64,000 nt of DNA from Bacteroidota bacterium (GTDB lineage Bacteria > Bacteroidota > Ignavibacteria > Ignavibacteriales > Ignavibacteriaceae). Location: the NCBI GenBank assembly GCA_021824565.1, contig JAKAKL010000101.1:24931-88930 (forward strand), read 5' to 3'. A program made the position numbers and the translations under genes. The notes beneath the pieces are model-generated. The model was not told the origin of the DNA. It did no database searches and saw only the letters and a list, made by a program, of their open reading frames with translations. Of the stretch, positions 37,507 to 46,075 are shown piece after piece (position 1 is the stretch's first letter; each line of letters begins with the position of its first letter).

Positions 37507-39447
37507 TCAGACTGTTTTGTTCTTTAATAATAATTGTCTGTTCTCTAAATCTGATGCAAATTCTAAATTGATTTTAGCCGGATTATACACCGGCACATAA
37601 AATTTGAAAAGACTTGTCCATTGTTCTTTAGTAGCAAAGGCATTCATACGGCTGAACGCTTCAACCATATCGCGGACATTTTCTTCGTTGTAGTTGGAAA
37701 ATATTTTTGATTTAAAGATTTTTTGATGGTTAGTTTTAATAACTCCTTCTTCGGCGGTCAATATTTCTTCAAATAATTTTTCACCTTCTCTGATGCCGGT
37801 ATACTCTATTTTGATATCTTCATCCGGAATAAGATTATTAAGTTTAATAAGGTCGCGGACAAGATCGACAATCCTAACAGGCTCTCCCATATCTAAAATA
37901 AAAACATCGCCGTTCTGTCCGGCAGCAGAAGCTTGCAGTACTAATGACACTGCTTCAGGAATCGTCATAAAATATCTTTTCATTTCCGGGTGAGTAATAG
38001 TAATAGGTCCGCCGTTTTTTAACTGGTCAATGAAAATCGGCAGCGCACTACCACGGCTTCCGATTACGTTACCGAATCTAACAGCTAAGTATTTCGATGA
38101 TGAATCTGCGCACATTCCTGTAACAATATATTCAGCCACTCTTTTTGAAGCGCCCATAATGCTGGTGGGATTAACCGCTTTGTCTGTTGAGATCAAGACA
38201 AAATTTTCGACGCCGAAATTTCTTGCAGTTTCAACAAGATTATAAGTGCCGAGAATGTTTACCCGGACCGCTTCTTCTGGAAATTTTTCAATAACGGGCA
38301 CATGTTTATATGCGGCAGCATGGAATATTATTTCAGGATCAAATTCTTCAAAAACTTTCTCAAGCTTCGGCAAATCTGAAATATCACATAAGTACATTTT
38401 AATTTTATTTTTATTAAAGCTGCGGCCAAGTTGAATTTCAAGGTCAGCAAGATCGCTTTCATTGATATCAAGCATTGCAATTTTACGCGGCTCATAAAAA
38501 GATATTTGACGCACTATTTCAGAGCCTATTGATCCTGCCGCACCGGTAACAAGGACTCTCTTATTTTTTATTGAGCTTCCGATAACCTGAGTATTAATCG
38601 AGACAGCCTGTCTTCCAATTAAATCGCTTACATCGATGTCTCTGATGTCTTTGATGCTGACTTTAACAGAGTTTGAAATATCATTTATAGTTGAGATAAC
38701 TTTTACATCATCAACGCTGTTTTCTTTAGCGACATTTAAAATTTTACGGTGAAATTTTCTATCAGCGGAAAGGATGGAAATCAGTATTGAATTTATTCGC
38801 TGCTCTTTAATAATCTTTGTCAAATCATTAGTCGTCCCGAGAACCCTAATGCCTTGAAGCATTAAATTTTGTTTTAGAGGGTCATCATCGACAAACCCAA
38901 TAATAAAAAACCTGCGTTCTTTACTGCGCAAAATGTCTCTAACAATTTGTTCACCGCTGTTGCCGGCTCCTATAATAAGAGTTCTTTTCAAGTCCGAGTT
39001 GTTATATCTAGGACGCATTACTTCCAGATACATTCTTTTAGAAATTTTAAAGCCCGAGGAAAATATAAAAGATAAAAATAAATCAATAACAAAAACACTT
39101 TTGGGAAAATTATAGAAAATAGGAAAATCAAAGCTGTGGATAATGATAAAAAGTATTGCGGAGCTAGTTAAGGATGCCTTAGCAATTTTGTCTATATCCT
39201 GGATAGATACATATCGCCAGGAGATATCATAAAGATTAAAGTAATAAAAGATTAAAAATTTTACGGATAAAAAAACAACAAGTACCATGAAAAGATTTTT
39301 ATCGGCATAAGCATCATAATTAAATTCCGCTCTAATAAATAATGCCAGCAGCAGCGCGCATGTAAAAGCCAGTACATCAAAAAAAATGAAAGTAATTTTT
39401 CTAAACAAGTTTGAAGTTAGAATTTTATTGAAAGCATTTATTTGCAT
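37507..39447 (-). CDS. Membrane-bound nucleoside-sugar 4,6-dehydratase (CapD/WbpM/PglF family)
   Basis: 646 residues. Four to five membrane helices (about 10-125), a first Rossmann domain (about 150-270, TLIIGAGNSGEQIVRD) and a second catalytic one (from about 298, VTGAAGSIGSEIVRQI). The active site reads STDKAVNPTSIMGASKR, with Met in place of the usual SDR Tyr, which is characteristic of this long dehydratase family. Members make UDP-4-keto-6-deoxy-GlcNAc-type sugars. It overlaps the phosphosugar transferase gene by ten bases and follows an aminotransferase, the Pgl-like order for building an amino-deoxy sugar on a lipid carrier. Confidence 0.94.
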   Translation of the reverse strand: MQINAFNKILTSNLFRKITFIFFDVLAFTCALLLALFIRAEFNYDAYADKNLFMVLVVFLSVKFLIFYYFNLYDISWRYVSIQDIDKIAKASLTSSAILFIIIHSFDFPIFYNFPKSVFVIDLFLSFIFSSGFKISKRMYLEVMRPRYNNSDLKRTLIIGAGNSGEQIVRDILRSKERRFFIIGFVDDDPLKQNLMLQGIRVLGTTNDLTKIIKEQRINSILISILSADRKFHRKILNVAKENSVDDVKVISTINDISNSVKVSIKDIRDIDVSDLIGRQAVSINTQVIGSSIKNKRVLVTGAAGSIGSEIVRQISFYEPRKIAMLDINESDLADLEIQLGRSFNKNKIKMYLCDISDLPKLEKVFEEFDPEIIFHAAAYKHVPVIEKFPEEAVRVNILGTYNLVETARNFGVENFVLISTDKAVNPTSIMGASKRVAEYIVTGMCADSSSKYLAVRFGNVIGSRGSALPIFIDQLKNGGPITITHPEMKRYFMTIPEAVSLVLQASAAGQNGDVFILDMGEPVRIVDLVRDLIKLNNLIPDEDIKIEYTGIREGEKLFEEILTAEEGVIKTNHQKIFKSKIFSNYNEENVRDMVEAFSRMNAFATKEQWTSLFKFYVPVYNPAKINLEFASDLENRQLLLKNKTV

Positions 39448-40043
39448 AGCAAAATCCCCGCCGCTGTTTTAAAAATTATTTTTAGATCAGTTATAAAATT
39501 CATTTCACTAATGTACTTTTGGCACAAAGAAATTTTTACTGGAAGAATCTCTTTTGTATAAAAAAGTTCAGATTCGTTATTATCTTTCAGTAATTTCGAC
39601 TCATTCCTGAATTTTATAGAAGCAAAGTCAGTTATGCCAGGTTTTATTTTTAGTATTTCGGAATATTCGTCTGGATAGCAGGAAGCAAATTTTTTAAGCT
39701 CCGGTCGCGGGCCAATAATACTCATTCTACCCGTCAGAACATTAATAAATTGGGGAAGTTCATCCAACTTGAATTTTCTCAGAATGCCGCCCACAAAAGT
39801 TATACGTGCATCATTTGCTAATGAAATTCCCGGACCTATTTTTTCCGCATCCTTCACCATTGTTCTGAATTTAATTATTTTAAATGAGTGCCAGTCTTTC
39901 CCTATTCTGTCCTGTAAATAAAAAACCGGACAGCCGGAGTTTACCACAATTGCAAGCGATATTAAAACGAACAATGGCAGCATCAACATCAACACCGCGC
40001 ATGAAAAAATTATATCAAAAATTCTCTTTGCTAAAAAATACAT
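39438..40043 (-). CDS. Undecaprenyl-phosphate sugar phosphotransferase (PglC/WcaJ C-terminal type)
   Basis: Starts polysaccharide or glycan assembly by moving a phosphosugar onto the lipid carrier. 201 residues, the minimal monotopic form: one reentrant N-terminal helix (KRIFDIIFSCAVLMLMLPLF), then FYLQDRIGKDWHSFKIIKFRTM, the catalytic Asp-Glu dyad in FKLDELPQ, and MSIIGPRPE. Located between the aminotransferase gene (12-base gap) and the dehydratase gene (overlap). PglC uses diacetylated bacillosamine; whether the same sugar is made here is unknown. Confidence 0.95.
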   Translation of the reverse strand: MYFLAKRIFDIIFSCAVLMLMLPLFVLISLAIVVNSGCPVFYLQDRIGKDWHSFKIIKFRTMVKDAEKIGPGISLANDARITFVGGILRKFKLDELPQFINVLTGRMSIIGPRPELKKFASCYPDEYSEILKIKPGITDFASIKFRNESKLLKDNNESELFYTKEILPVKISLCQKYISEMNFITDLKIIFKTAAGILLCK

Positions 40044-40054
40044 GCCGCAGATCG

Positions 40055-41212
40055 TTACCTTTTATATTTTCTCGTTAATGCATTTACCGCACTAATAACT
40101 CTTTCAATCTGATTATCATTCATCGAAGGCCAAATCGGTAAAGTGATTATTCTATTATATATGAATTCAGAAACAGGAAAATTTTTTTCTTCAAGATTAA
40201 ATTTATTCTTATAATATGGATGTCGGTAAAGAGGAATAAAATGGACACTAGTGCCGATTCCTAAATCTTTCAATTCATCTATAAATCTTGAGCGGCTGAT
40301 TGTAAGATTATCAACATCTAAAAGCACCGGATACAGATGATGCGATGAAGTCCTATCGATTTTATGTTCTCGAAGAAATATCAATTCATTTGACGCAAAG
40401 CCAGCATTATATTTTTCAAATATTTCGCGCCTCTGCTGATTCATGATGTCAATTTTTTTTAATTGAGCCAAAGCAAGTGCAGCGTGAATATCGTCGAAAT
40501 TATATTTAAAGCCTGGCGCCACAACCTCGTAATACCATGATCCTTCCGCTGAATATCTTTTCCACGAGTCATGCGAAATTCCATGGAGGCGCATTATAGA
40601 ACAACGGTCGGCAATTTCTTGTTTTGAAGTGCAAATCATTCCGCCTTCGCCGGCAGCAAGGGTTTTAGTCGCATAAAAACTAAAACATGTTGCATCGCCG
40701 ATTGTGCCGATCATTTTGTTTTTATAAAAAGCAGGAAGAGAATGTGCAGCATCTTCGATAATCTTTAAGTTAAATTGTCTGGCAAGCTCACCGATCTCAT
40801 CCATATCGCAAGGATAGCCGCCGTAATGGACAGGAATGACTGCCTTTGTTTTATCAGAAATTGCTTCTTCAATTTTTTTCGGATCAATATTGAAGGACTG
40901 TTTGTCCACATCAACTATTACAGGCTTAGCAGCGAAATAGCAAACAATCTCAGCAGTTGACGTAAATGTAATAGCAGGTACTATTACTTCGTCATCTGCA
41001 ACTAAGTTAATAGCTTCAAGCGCTAAATGAGCTGCCGCTGTCCACGATGATGCGGCTACTGAAAATTTAGAACCAATATATGAATTAAATTCTTTTTCAA
41101 ACTTAACAACTTTAGGTCCCATTGTCCACCAGCCCGAACGAACCGCTTCCACAATTTCGTTAACTTCATCTTCAGTGATAGTAGGCTTGTGGAAAGGAAT
41201 GTAATCAATCAT
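40055..41212 (-). CDS. DegT/DnrJ/EryC1-family sugar aminotransferase
   Basis: PLP enzyme of 385 residues that adds an amino group to a keto sugar nucleotide. PLP lysine in SFYATKTLAAGEGGM, the segment VIPVHYGGYPCDM, and EDAAHSLPA before it are family hallmarks; SSWTAAAHLAL marks the phosphate-binding site. First gene of a three-gene set with the phosphosugar transferase and the 4,6-dehydratase. The acetyltransferase (PglD-like) that completes bacillosamine is not in the window, so the sugar could remain non-acetylated or the gene may be elsewhere. Confidence 0.94.
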   Translation of the reverse strand: MIDYIPFHKPTITEDEVNEIVEAVRSGWWTMGPKVVKFEKEFNSYIGSKFSVAASSWTAAAHLALEAINLVADDEVIVPAITFTSTAEIVCYFAAKPVIVDVDKQSFNIDPKKIEEAISDKTKAVIPVHYGGYPCDMDEIGELARQFNLKIIEDAAHSLPAFYKNKMIGTIGDATCFSFYATKTLAAGEGGMICTSKQEIADRCSIMRLHGISHDSWKRYSAEGSWYYEVVAPGFKYNFDDIHAALALAQLKKIDIMNQQRREIFEKYNAGFASNELIFLREHKIDRTSSHHLYPVLLDVDNLTISRSRFIDELKDLGIGTSVHFIPLYRHPYYKNKFNLEEKNFPVSEFIYNRIITLPIWPSMNDNQIERVISAVNALTRKYKR

Positions 41213-41551
41213 AGATTGTTTTTCTCTTGTTTGTAAAGCATGAACTATAATTTATTAGGTTCATAATGATGAAATTACATCTAAGTGTAAACAAATATAA
41301 TGCCGGGACATTATTTTTTTTATCTTATAAAATTGCCATAAGTATATTTTATAATCTAAAATTATAAAAACGCTTTTCCGTTTTGACTTTGAATTCTGAA
41401 TAAAAATGAAGATTTAATCGACCGTAAATATCCTCATTTTATAAAATTGATTTCTATCCAAGTTTCAAACTCTGGACATTCTCAATTCCGGCAAATTTAA
41501 AACTATATGTACTATTAAGTTCTCTTTAATGAAAACTTCCAATGTTGACTA
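41213..41551. other. Intergenic region within the polysaccharide locus
   Basis: 339 bp, very AT-rich, separating the ten-gene export/transferase run from the aminotransferase module on the same strand. No ORF with a ribosome site and no clear terminator stem was found. It likely holds the promoter of the aminotransferase-phosphotransferase-dehydratase operon. Confidence 0.5.
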
Positions 41552-42562
41552 TTAAGAAATAACTGGAGGTTTTCGGCTTAGTTTTCTTAATTTAAGCAGA
41601 CCTGCTAAAAAACCCGCTCCGTAAGAAATATGGATTAAAGGAAAAATTAAAAGCAATAAAAATTTTATTTTTAATTTATCTCCTCTAATAGAAAAAGCGA
41701 ATAGCAATAAAAGATATATCAGCAAAGGAGTAATCAGCCACAAAGGAAAGGCAGGCAAAAGAAACGACAAAAGATATAATAAGAACAATGCAGGGATAAT
41801 ATGACGAAATTTGATTCCAGATTTTATTTTTGAAAGAACGAGCGGTTTATATAAACCATATTGAAAATATTGACTGACTAATTTTTTAAACGAACTTCGC
41901 GGGTAATACCATAATTTAATTTCAGGATTAAGATAAACTTTTTTTCCCAGACTGTTCGCACGATAATTAAATTCGTCATCCTGATTGCGGACAAATCTCT
42001 CGTCAAAGTTCCCAATCTCATTAAACAATTCTCTTTTGTAAGCACCATAAGGGACACTATCGACATATCCTTTATAATTTACTTTATGGGCTTTGCTATT
42101 TCCTATACCAAACGAACTTGAGATCGCAAGAGCCGCTGCTTTCTGAAAATCATTTTTATAAATCGTTAAATACGGACCGCCGACAATATCTGCTTCAACG
42201 CAGGAAAAAGTTTCTATTATCTTTTCAAAATAATCATCAGAATATTTTGTGTGTGCGTCTATTCGTATAATAAAATTTCCACTTGATTTTTGGATCCCGA
42301 TATTTAATGCGAAAGAGACGTATCGATTCGGGTTATCCAGCAGAAAAATATTTTTATATTTATTTAAATATTCTTTTATAATGTCTTTAGTCTTGTCTGC
42401 AGAGCCGCCGTCGATTACAAGCAATTCTTTATTGTCAGGCTTCGCAGCAATAAAAAATTTAAGAATATCTTCTATGTACTTTTCTTCGTTATAAACCGGG
42501 CAAATAACGGAAATAAAATTATTCAACATAAATATTTTCAGCGAATAACAAGATAAATTCAA
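41552..42562 (-). CDS. Family 2 glycosyltransferase
   Basis: 336 residues. GT-A fold with ISVICPVYNEEKYIEDIL, the nucleotide site VIDGGSADKT, a DxD-like RIDAHTKY, and ED-type acceptor motif NQDDEFNYRA. Two or three hydrophobic segments at the C-terminus (about 255-320) tie it to the membrane. Such enzymes transfer a sugar to the lipid-linked repeat unit of a surface polysaccharide. Last gene of the run beginning with the Wza-like protein; donor and acceptor cannot be read from the sequence. Confidence 0.92.
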   Translation of the reverse strand: MNLSCYSLKIFMLNNFISVICPVYNEEKYIEDILKFFIAAKPDNKELLVIDGGSADKTKDIIKEYLNKYKNIFLLDNPNRYVSFALNIGIQKSSGNFIIRIDAHTKYSDDYFEKIIETFSCVEADIVGGPYLTIYKNDFQKAAALAISSSFGIGNSKAHKVNYKGYVDSVPYGAYKRELFNEIGNFDERFVRNQDDEFNYRANSLGKKVYLNPEIKLWYYPRSSFKKLVSQYFQYGLYKPLVLSKIKSGIKFRHIIPALFLLYLLSFLLPAFPLWLITPLLIYLLLLFAFSIRGDKLKIKFLLLLIFPLIHISYGAGFLAGLLKLRKLSRKPPVIS

Positions 42563-43546
42563 TTAAATCGCATGAATCCTTTTTAAATAAATTATTTTTT
42601 GAGAAAGAGCTTTTACTTTATTGAAAAATTTTCCAGTATATTTTTGCCATCTTTCGCTGTATGATCTAAATTGTTCAATACCAGTCAAAATATATAAGGC
42701 TTTCAGCTGTTCGACATGCAAGTTGTGGTAAGTGAATGAAGCTGGATTCATAAGCGGAAAATCAAACAAATCATAGCGTGTCCAGTAGCCAAGGTCGTAC
42801 CACATTAATAATTTTTCCAGACTCTTAATTCCTTCATTAAAAATCTTTTTTGCTTTTGTATCCTCGCTAATTAAGACTAAATCATGGATGCCGAAGAGAG
42901 CAAAGATAAATCCGTTCAACACGCCTGTAATTTTTTTCCCGGGAAATTCCTCAAACAGCGGAAGACCCTTAAAATGGTCCAGAACTCCTCCATCTTCTAC
43001 TGATATCTTAAAAAGATTTAGCGCTGATTCAGCAGTTAATAAATATTTTTTTTCTTTTGTTATCACATAAGCTCTTGATAAAACAGACATCGCTTCCCCC
43101 TGAGCCATTGCAGAACACCACGGCGCATTAATATTATATCTTTTATCCGGGAAATTAAAGTACCATGCAGAAATATTATTTTTAATAGAGACATTTGATA
43201 TTAGCCAGTCGGCTTGAATTAAAAATTTATCCTCATAATTTTTATTTTTGAATTTTGATTCAAAGAGCAAATCATACAAACCCAGAGCGTACTGGCAAAT
43301 CACTATCGGATGATATCCAACAGGGATTTCATTTAAATATTGATATAGTGGTATTCCAGCATTATCAAACTGCATCGGATATTCTGCTTTACTTGAAAAA
43401 TCGAGATAGTACCGCTCAGGCTTTGGCGGAATTACTTTTATATTACATGGCGTTATTTTATGCCAGTAGTTTGCCTTGTCTTCCTTAAAGAAGATTATAC
43501 TTTTATTCCAGTAATTAGAAATTTCCTTTAATCCGATGAGTTTCAC
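42563..43546 (-). CDS. D-glucuronyl C5-epimerase-like protein
   Basis: 327 residues resembling the C-terminal catalytic domain of heparosan glucuronyl C5-epimerases, which convert glucuronate to iduronate within a polymer. Matching elements: PWCSAMAQGEAMSVLSRAYV, GGVLDHFKGLPLFEEFP, TGVLNGFIFALFGIHDL, WYDLGYWTRYDLF and FTYHNLHVEQLKAL, with the Tyr and Glu/His residues expected at the active site. No signal peptide, so it may act on lipid-linked chains in the cytoplasm. Overlaps the downstream end of the ligase gene by four bases. The presence of UDP-glucuronate chemistry (the UDP-xylose synthase in this operon) fits a uronate-containing polymer, but substrate is inferred. Confidence 0.8.
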   Translation of the reverse strand: MKLIGLKEISNYWNKSIIFFKEDKANYWHKITPCNIKVIPPKPERYYLDFSSKAEYPMQFDNAGIPLYQYLNEIPVGYHPIVICQYALGLYDLLFESKFKNKNYEDKFLIQADWLISNVSIKNNISAWYFNFPDKRYNINAPWCSAMAQGEAMSVLSRAYVITKEKKYLLTAESALNLFKISVEDGGVLDHFKGLPLFEEFPGKKITGVLNGFIFALFGIHDLVLISEDTKAKKIFNEGIKSLEKLLMWYDLGYWTRYDLFDFPLMNPASFTYHNLHVEQLKALYILTGIEQFRSYSERWQKYTGKFFNKVKALSQKIIYLKRIHAI

Positions 43547-44958
43547 TTACTTAGCTTTCCACTTTTTACAATCTTATTTTTATTTTTTTCATTCATAAAA
43601 ATTATTATTGCAAACAAAATCCAGAAAGGCAAATCTCTTGCAATCCATCCATTAGTAAATATGCCGGTTGATTCGAAAAAAGATCTTGCGAATAAACCTA
43701 AGCCTATTCCTGTTATAGCAACCGACAAAATATATTCTTGCTTACTTTGTAAATAAGTAAGCCGCATCGCTGCAGCACAGAACTTAAAAAAAATAAAAAA
43801 TAAGTAAATTGAAACAAAAAGTCCCGCAAGTCCTAATTCAGAAGCTTGAAGCAGAAAGAAATTATGAGCAGGTGCGGCGGCAATTTTTTGAAGAACGTAA
43901 ATCTGCTGTTCGGTCCAGCTTCCCAAAGGAACAGGCAAGTAAGTGTACATGTAATTTCTAAACATTCCCGGACCAACGCCGAATACCGGATGAGAACGAA
44001 TCATTCCCCATGCCATTTCCCATAAATAATATCTTGTATTTTCTAAAACTCTATTGGTTCTAAAAAAGCTGTCGAATATCAAATTAAATTGAGGTATAAA
44101 AAAAAGTATCGAGAAAATTATTGCCGAGAACAAAATAATTTTTCTAAATAATTTTTTTCTTAACTTAAAAATTATAAAAATATTGCTTATTGCAGCAGCC
44201 AATATAGCCGCCCTTGCATTTGTAAGAAGAAGAGAAAATAATTGTAAAACAATAAAGGTCCAGATAAAGTATTTTTTAACTTCAGTAAGCTGGTTTAGAA
44301 ATAAGTAAGCCATACTTAAAGAAATTGTTATTGCTAAAAATCCGCCCACAGCAGTTGAATTAGTAAAGAACCCTCCGACTGTAACAAAGCCCGACGAAAG
44401 AAGAAGATATTGAAGTTTATCAGAATTAATAAATTCAACCATAATGTATATTGAAATAATAATCCCGGCTGCCATTATGGCATTTAAATAAATAAAAATA
44501 TTTTTGATATCTTTTATGAAAGAATAGAACCAATAGATTATTAAAGTGAAGAGTAATGTTCTTCCAATCTCCTTAAAGCCAGTAAGCATACTTTCCGAAA
44601 AAACCGTCGACAGCAGCATCGATAAAAATATCATGCTGAAAAATGCAATTAACTCGCGTGGTAATTTTTTATAGATTTTTATTTCTATTCCGTACTCTCT
44701 AAAAAATAAATAACCTAAAGCAAGGAAATTAAAAATGTTGATAGTTAATCTTATTCTTTCGTCAATATCGCTAACCAAGATGAGGTATGAAAGTATTGCA
44801 AACGGTAAAATAAATTTCTGCGAATGTTCATAGTAGGAATATAAAATTGTTAATCCGGCAACAATGTATAACAGCAAAGGATGAACAACAGCAGCTAGCA
44901 ACGCAAACACAAGCGCTGCTAAAATATCCGAGTTTTTTATTGTAACCATCTTTTGCAA
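43543..44958 (-). CDS. O-antigen ligase/polymerase family membrane protein (WaaL/Wzy)
   Basis: 471 residues with about 11-12 membrane helices and one large periplasmic loop (about 290-375) holding the Wzy_C signature: RYYLWEMAWGMIRSHPVFGV followed by GPGMFRNY, with a conserved His in AAPAHNFFLLQASELG. Enzymes of this fold either polymerise repeat units or ligate glycan to lipid A. Since the locus has a Wzz, a flippase and an export protein, a Wzy-type polymerase is as likely as a ligase. It sits between the GT9 gene and the epimerase gene. Confidence 0.9.
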   Translation of the reverse strand: MQKMVTIKNSDILAALVFALLAAVVHPLLLYIVAGLTILYSYYEHSQKFILPFAILSYLILVSDIDERIRLTINIFNFLALGYLFFREYGIEIKIYKKLPRELIAFFSMIFLSMLLSTVFSESMLTGFKEIGRTLLFTLIIYWFYSFIKDIKNIFIYLNAIMAAGIIISIYIMVEFINSDKLQYLLLSSGFVTVGGFFTNSTAVGGFLAITISLSMAYLFLNQLTEVKKYFIWTFIVLQLFSLLLTNARAAILAAAISNIFIIFKLRKKLFRKIILFSAIIFSILFFIPQFNLIFDSFFRTNRVLENTRYYLWEMAWGMIRSHPVFGVGPGMFRNYMYTYLPVPLGSWTEQQIYVLQKIAAAPAHNFFLLQASELGLAGLFVSIYLFFIFFKFCAAAMRLTYLQSKQEYILSVAITGIGLGLFARSFFESTGIFTNGWIARDLPFWILFAIIIFMNEKNKNKIVKSGKLSK

Positions 44959-44959
44959 C

Positions 44960-46063
44960 TTATTTCCAGTTACTCTTTTCTTTTTGCAAATTTATTTTTT
45001 TCAGATGCAGGCTTTCCAAAAAATCCAAAGCTTCATCGCGGACAGACTCATAGCTTAATAATTTCATACAATCGAATAATTGGCAGTTTCTTCCCCCATA
45101 AGCGTGGCAATATTGCTTATTATCCTCAGGCGAACATTTAATTCTTTTTTGAACAAACCTATGATGTTTCCCTAAAGGAAGTGAATATTTTGGATTTGTT
45201 GGTCCGTAGATTGTGAAGGTTGCCTTGCCTAATAAAGCCGCTATATATATTGAACCGGTATCGTTTGAGATCATGACTGATGATTTTTTTATTTCGTCAA
45301 TAAGATGCTCAACTGAGTTTGATATAATCAACTTAATTTTTCTTTTCTTAGTATCAGAAATTTTTTCTTCTGTAAGTACATTTGCCTGACAAATAATGGC
45401 AACTTCATAATAGTTCTTTAGTTCCTCAGCGAGATTAATATACTTTTCAAAATTCCATTCTTTAGCATGCCAGCCCGCAAAAGGATTAATAAGAATTCTT
45501 CCGCCTTCATTAAAATTCTGTTCATAAATATTATGATATTGAGTTTGTTGAATGTTCAAATATTTTTTTACCGGCTCAAGATGCATTTCCTCAAGACGAG
45601 AGACATCACTTTTTAGGACAAAACAATCATAAACATATTCAAAATATTTTGTATTAAAGCCAATCAATTTATCAGCACCGCTAAACAAACACGAAAGCGC
45701 ACTTTGATATTCACATGTAAGATCAAATAATAACTTTGGTTTATATTTTCTTAGCTTTGATATTAAGCGCAAATTTGGTTTCCTATTGCTAAATGTTACC
45801 TGTTGTTTTTCAAACAGTTCATAATGCAAGTCATGAAAAGAAATATCATAGATTACTTTGCTTTCCCTGTAACAGAATATAACAATATTTGCATCTGGTA
45901 AATTCATCTTTAGCAACTCTAAAGCAGGGATTGTAAAGACTGTATCACCCAAAAATTTAAACGACATGACTACGATTGTGTTCTGTTCTTTATTTTTAGT
46001 TTTGAAAACCTTTCTAATAATTAGGAAGAAATATTTTAATATATAAATCAGTTTATCAAACAT
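44960..46063 (-). CDS. Family 9 glycosyltransferase (heptosyltransferase-like)
   Basis: 367 residues. GT-B fold of the ADP-heptose:LPS heptosyltransferase family: MSFKFLGDTVFTIPALELL near the N-terminus, ILINPFAGWHAKEWNFEKY before the second domain, and SNDTGSIYIAALLGKATFTI followed by YGPTNP at the donor site. Four clustered cysteines near the end (CSPEDNKQYC, NCQLFDC) are typical of some members. One base separates its stop side from the ligase gene, and 12 bases lie between it and the GT4 stop. The sugar used is unknown. Confidence 0.92.
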   Translation of the reverse strand: MFDKLIYILKYFFLIIRKVFKTKNKEQNTIVVMSFKFLGDTVFTIPALELLKMNLPDANIVIFCYRESKVIYDISFHDLHYELFEKQQVTFSNRKPNLRLISKLRKYKPKLLFDLTCEYQSALSCLFSGADKLIGFNTKYFEYVYDCFVLKSDVSRLEEMHLEPVKKYLNIQQTQYHNIYEQNFNEGGRILINPFAGWHAKEWNFEKYINLAEELKNYYEVAIICQANVLTEEKISDTKKRKIKLIISNSVEHLIDEIKKSSVMISNDTGSIYIAALLGKATFTIYGPTNPKYSLPLGKHHRFVQKRIKCSPEDNKQYCHAYGGRNCQLFDCMKLLSYESVRDEALDFLESLHLKKINLQKEKSNWK

Positions 46064-46075
46064 TATATTATCAAT

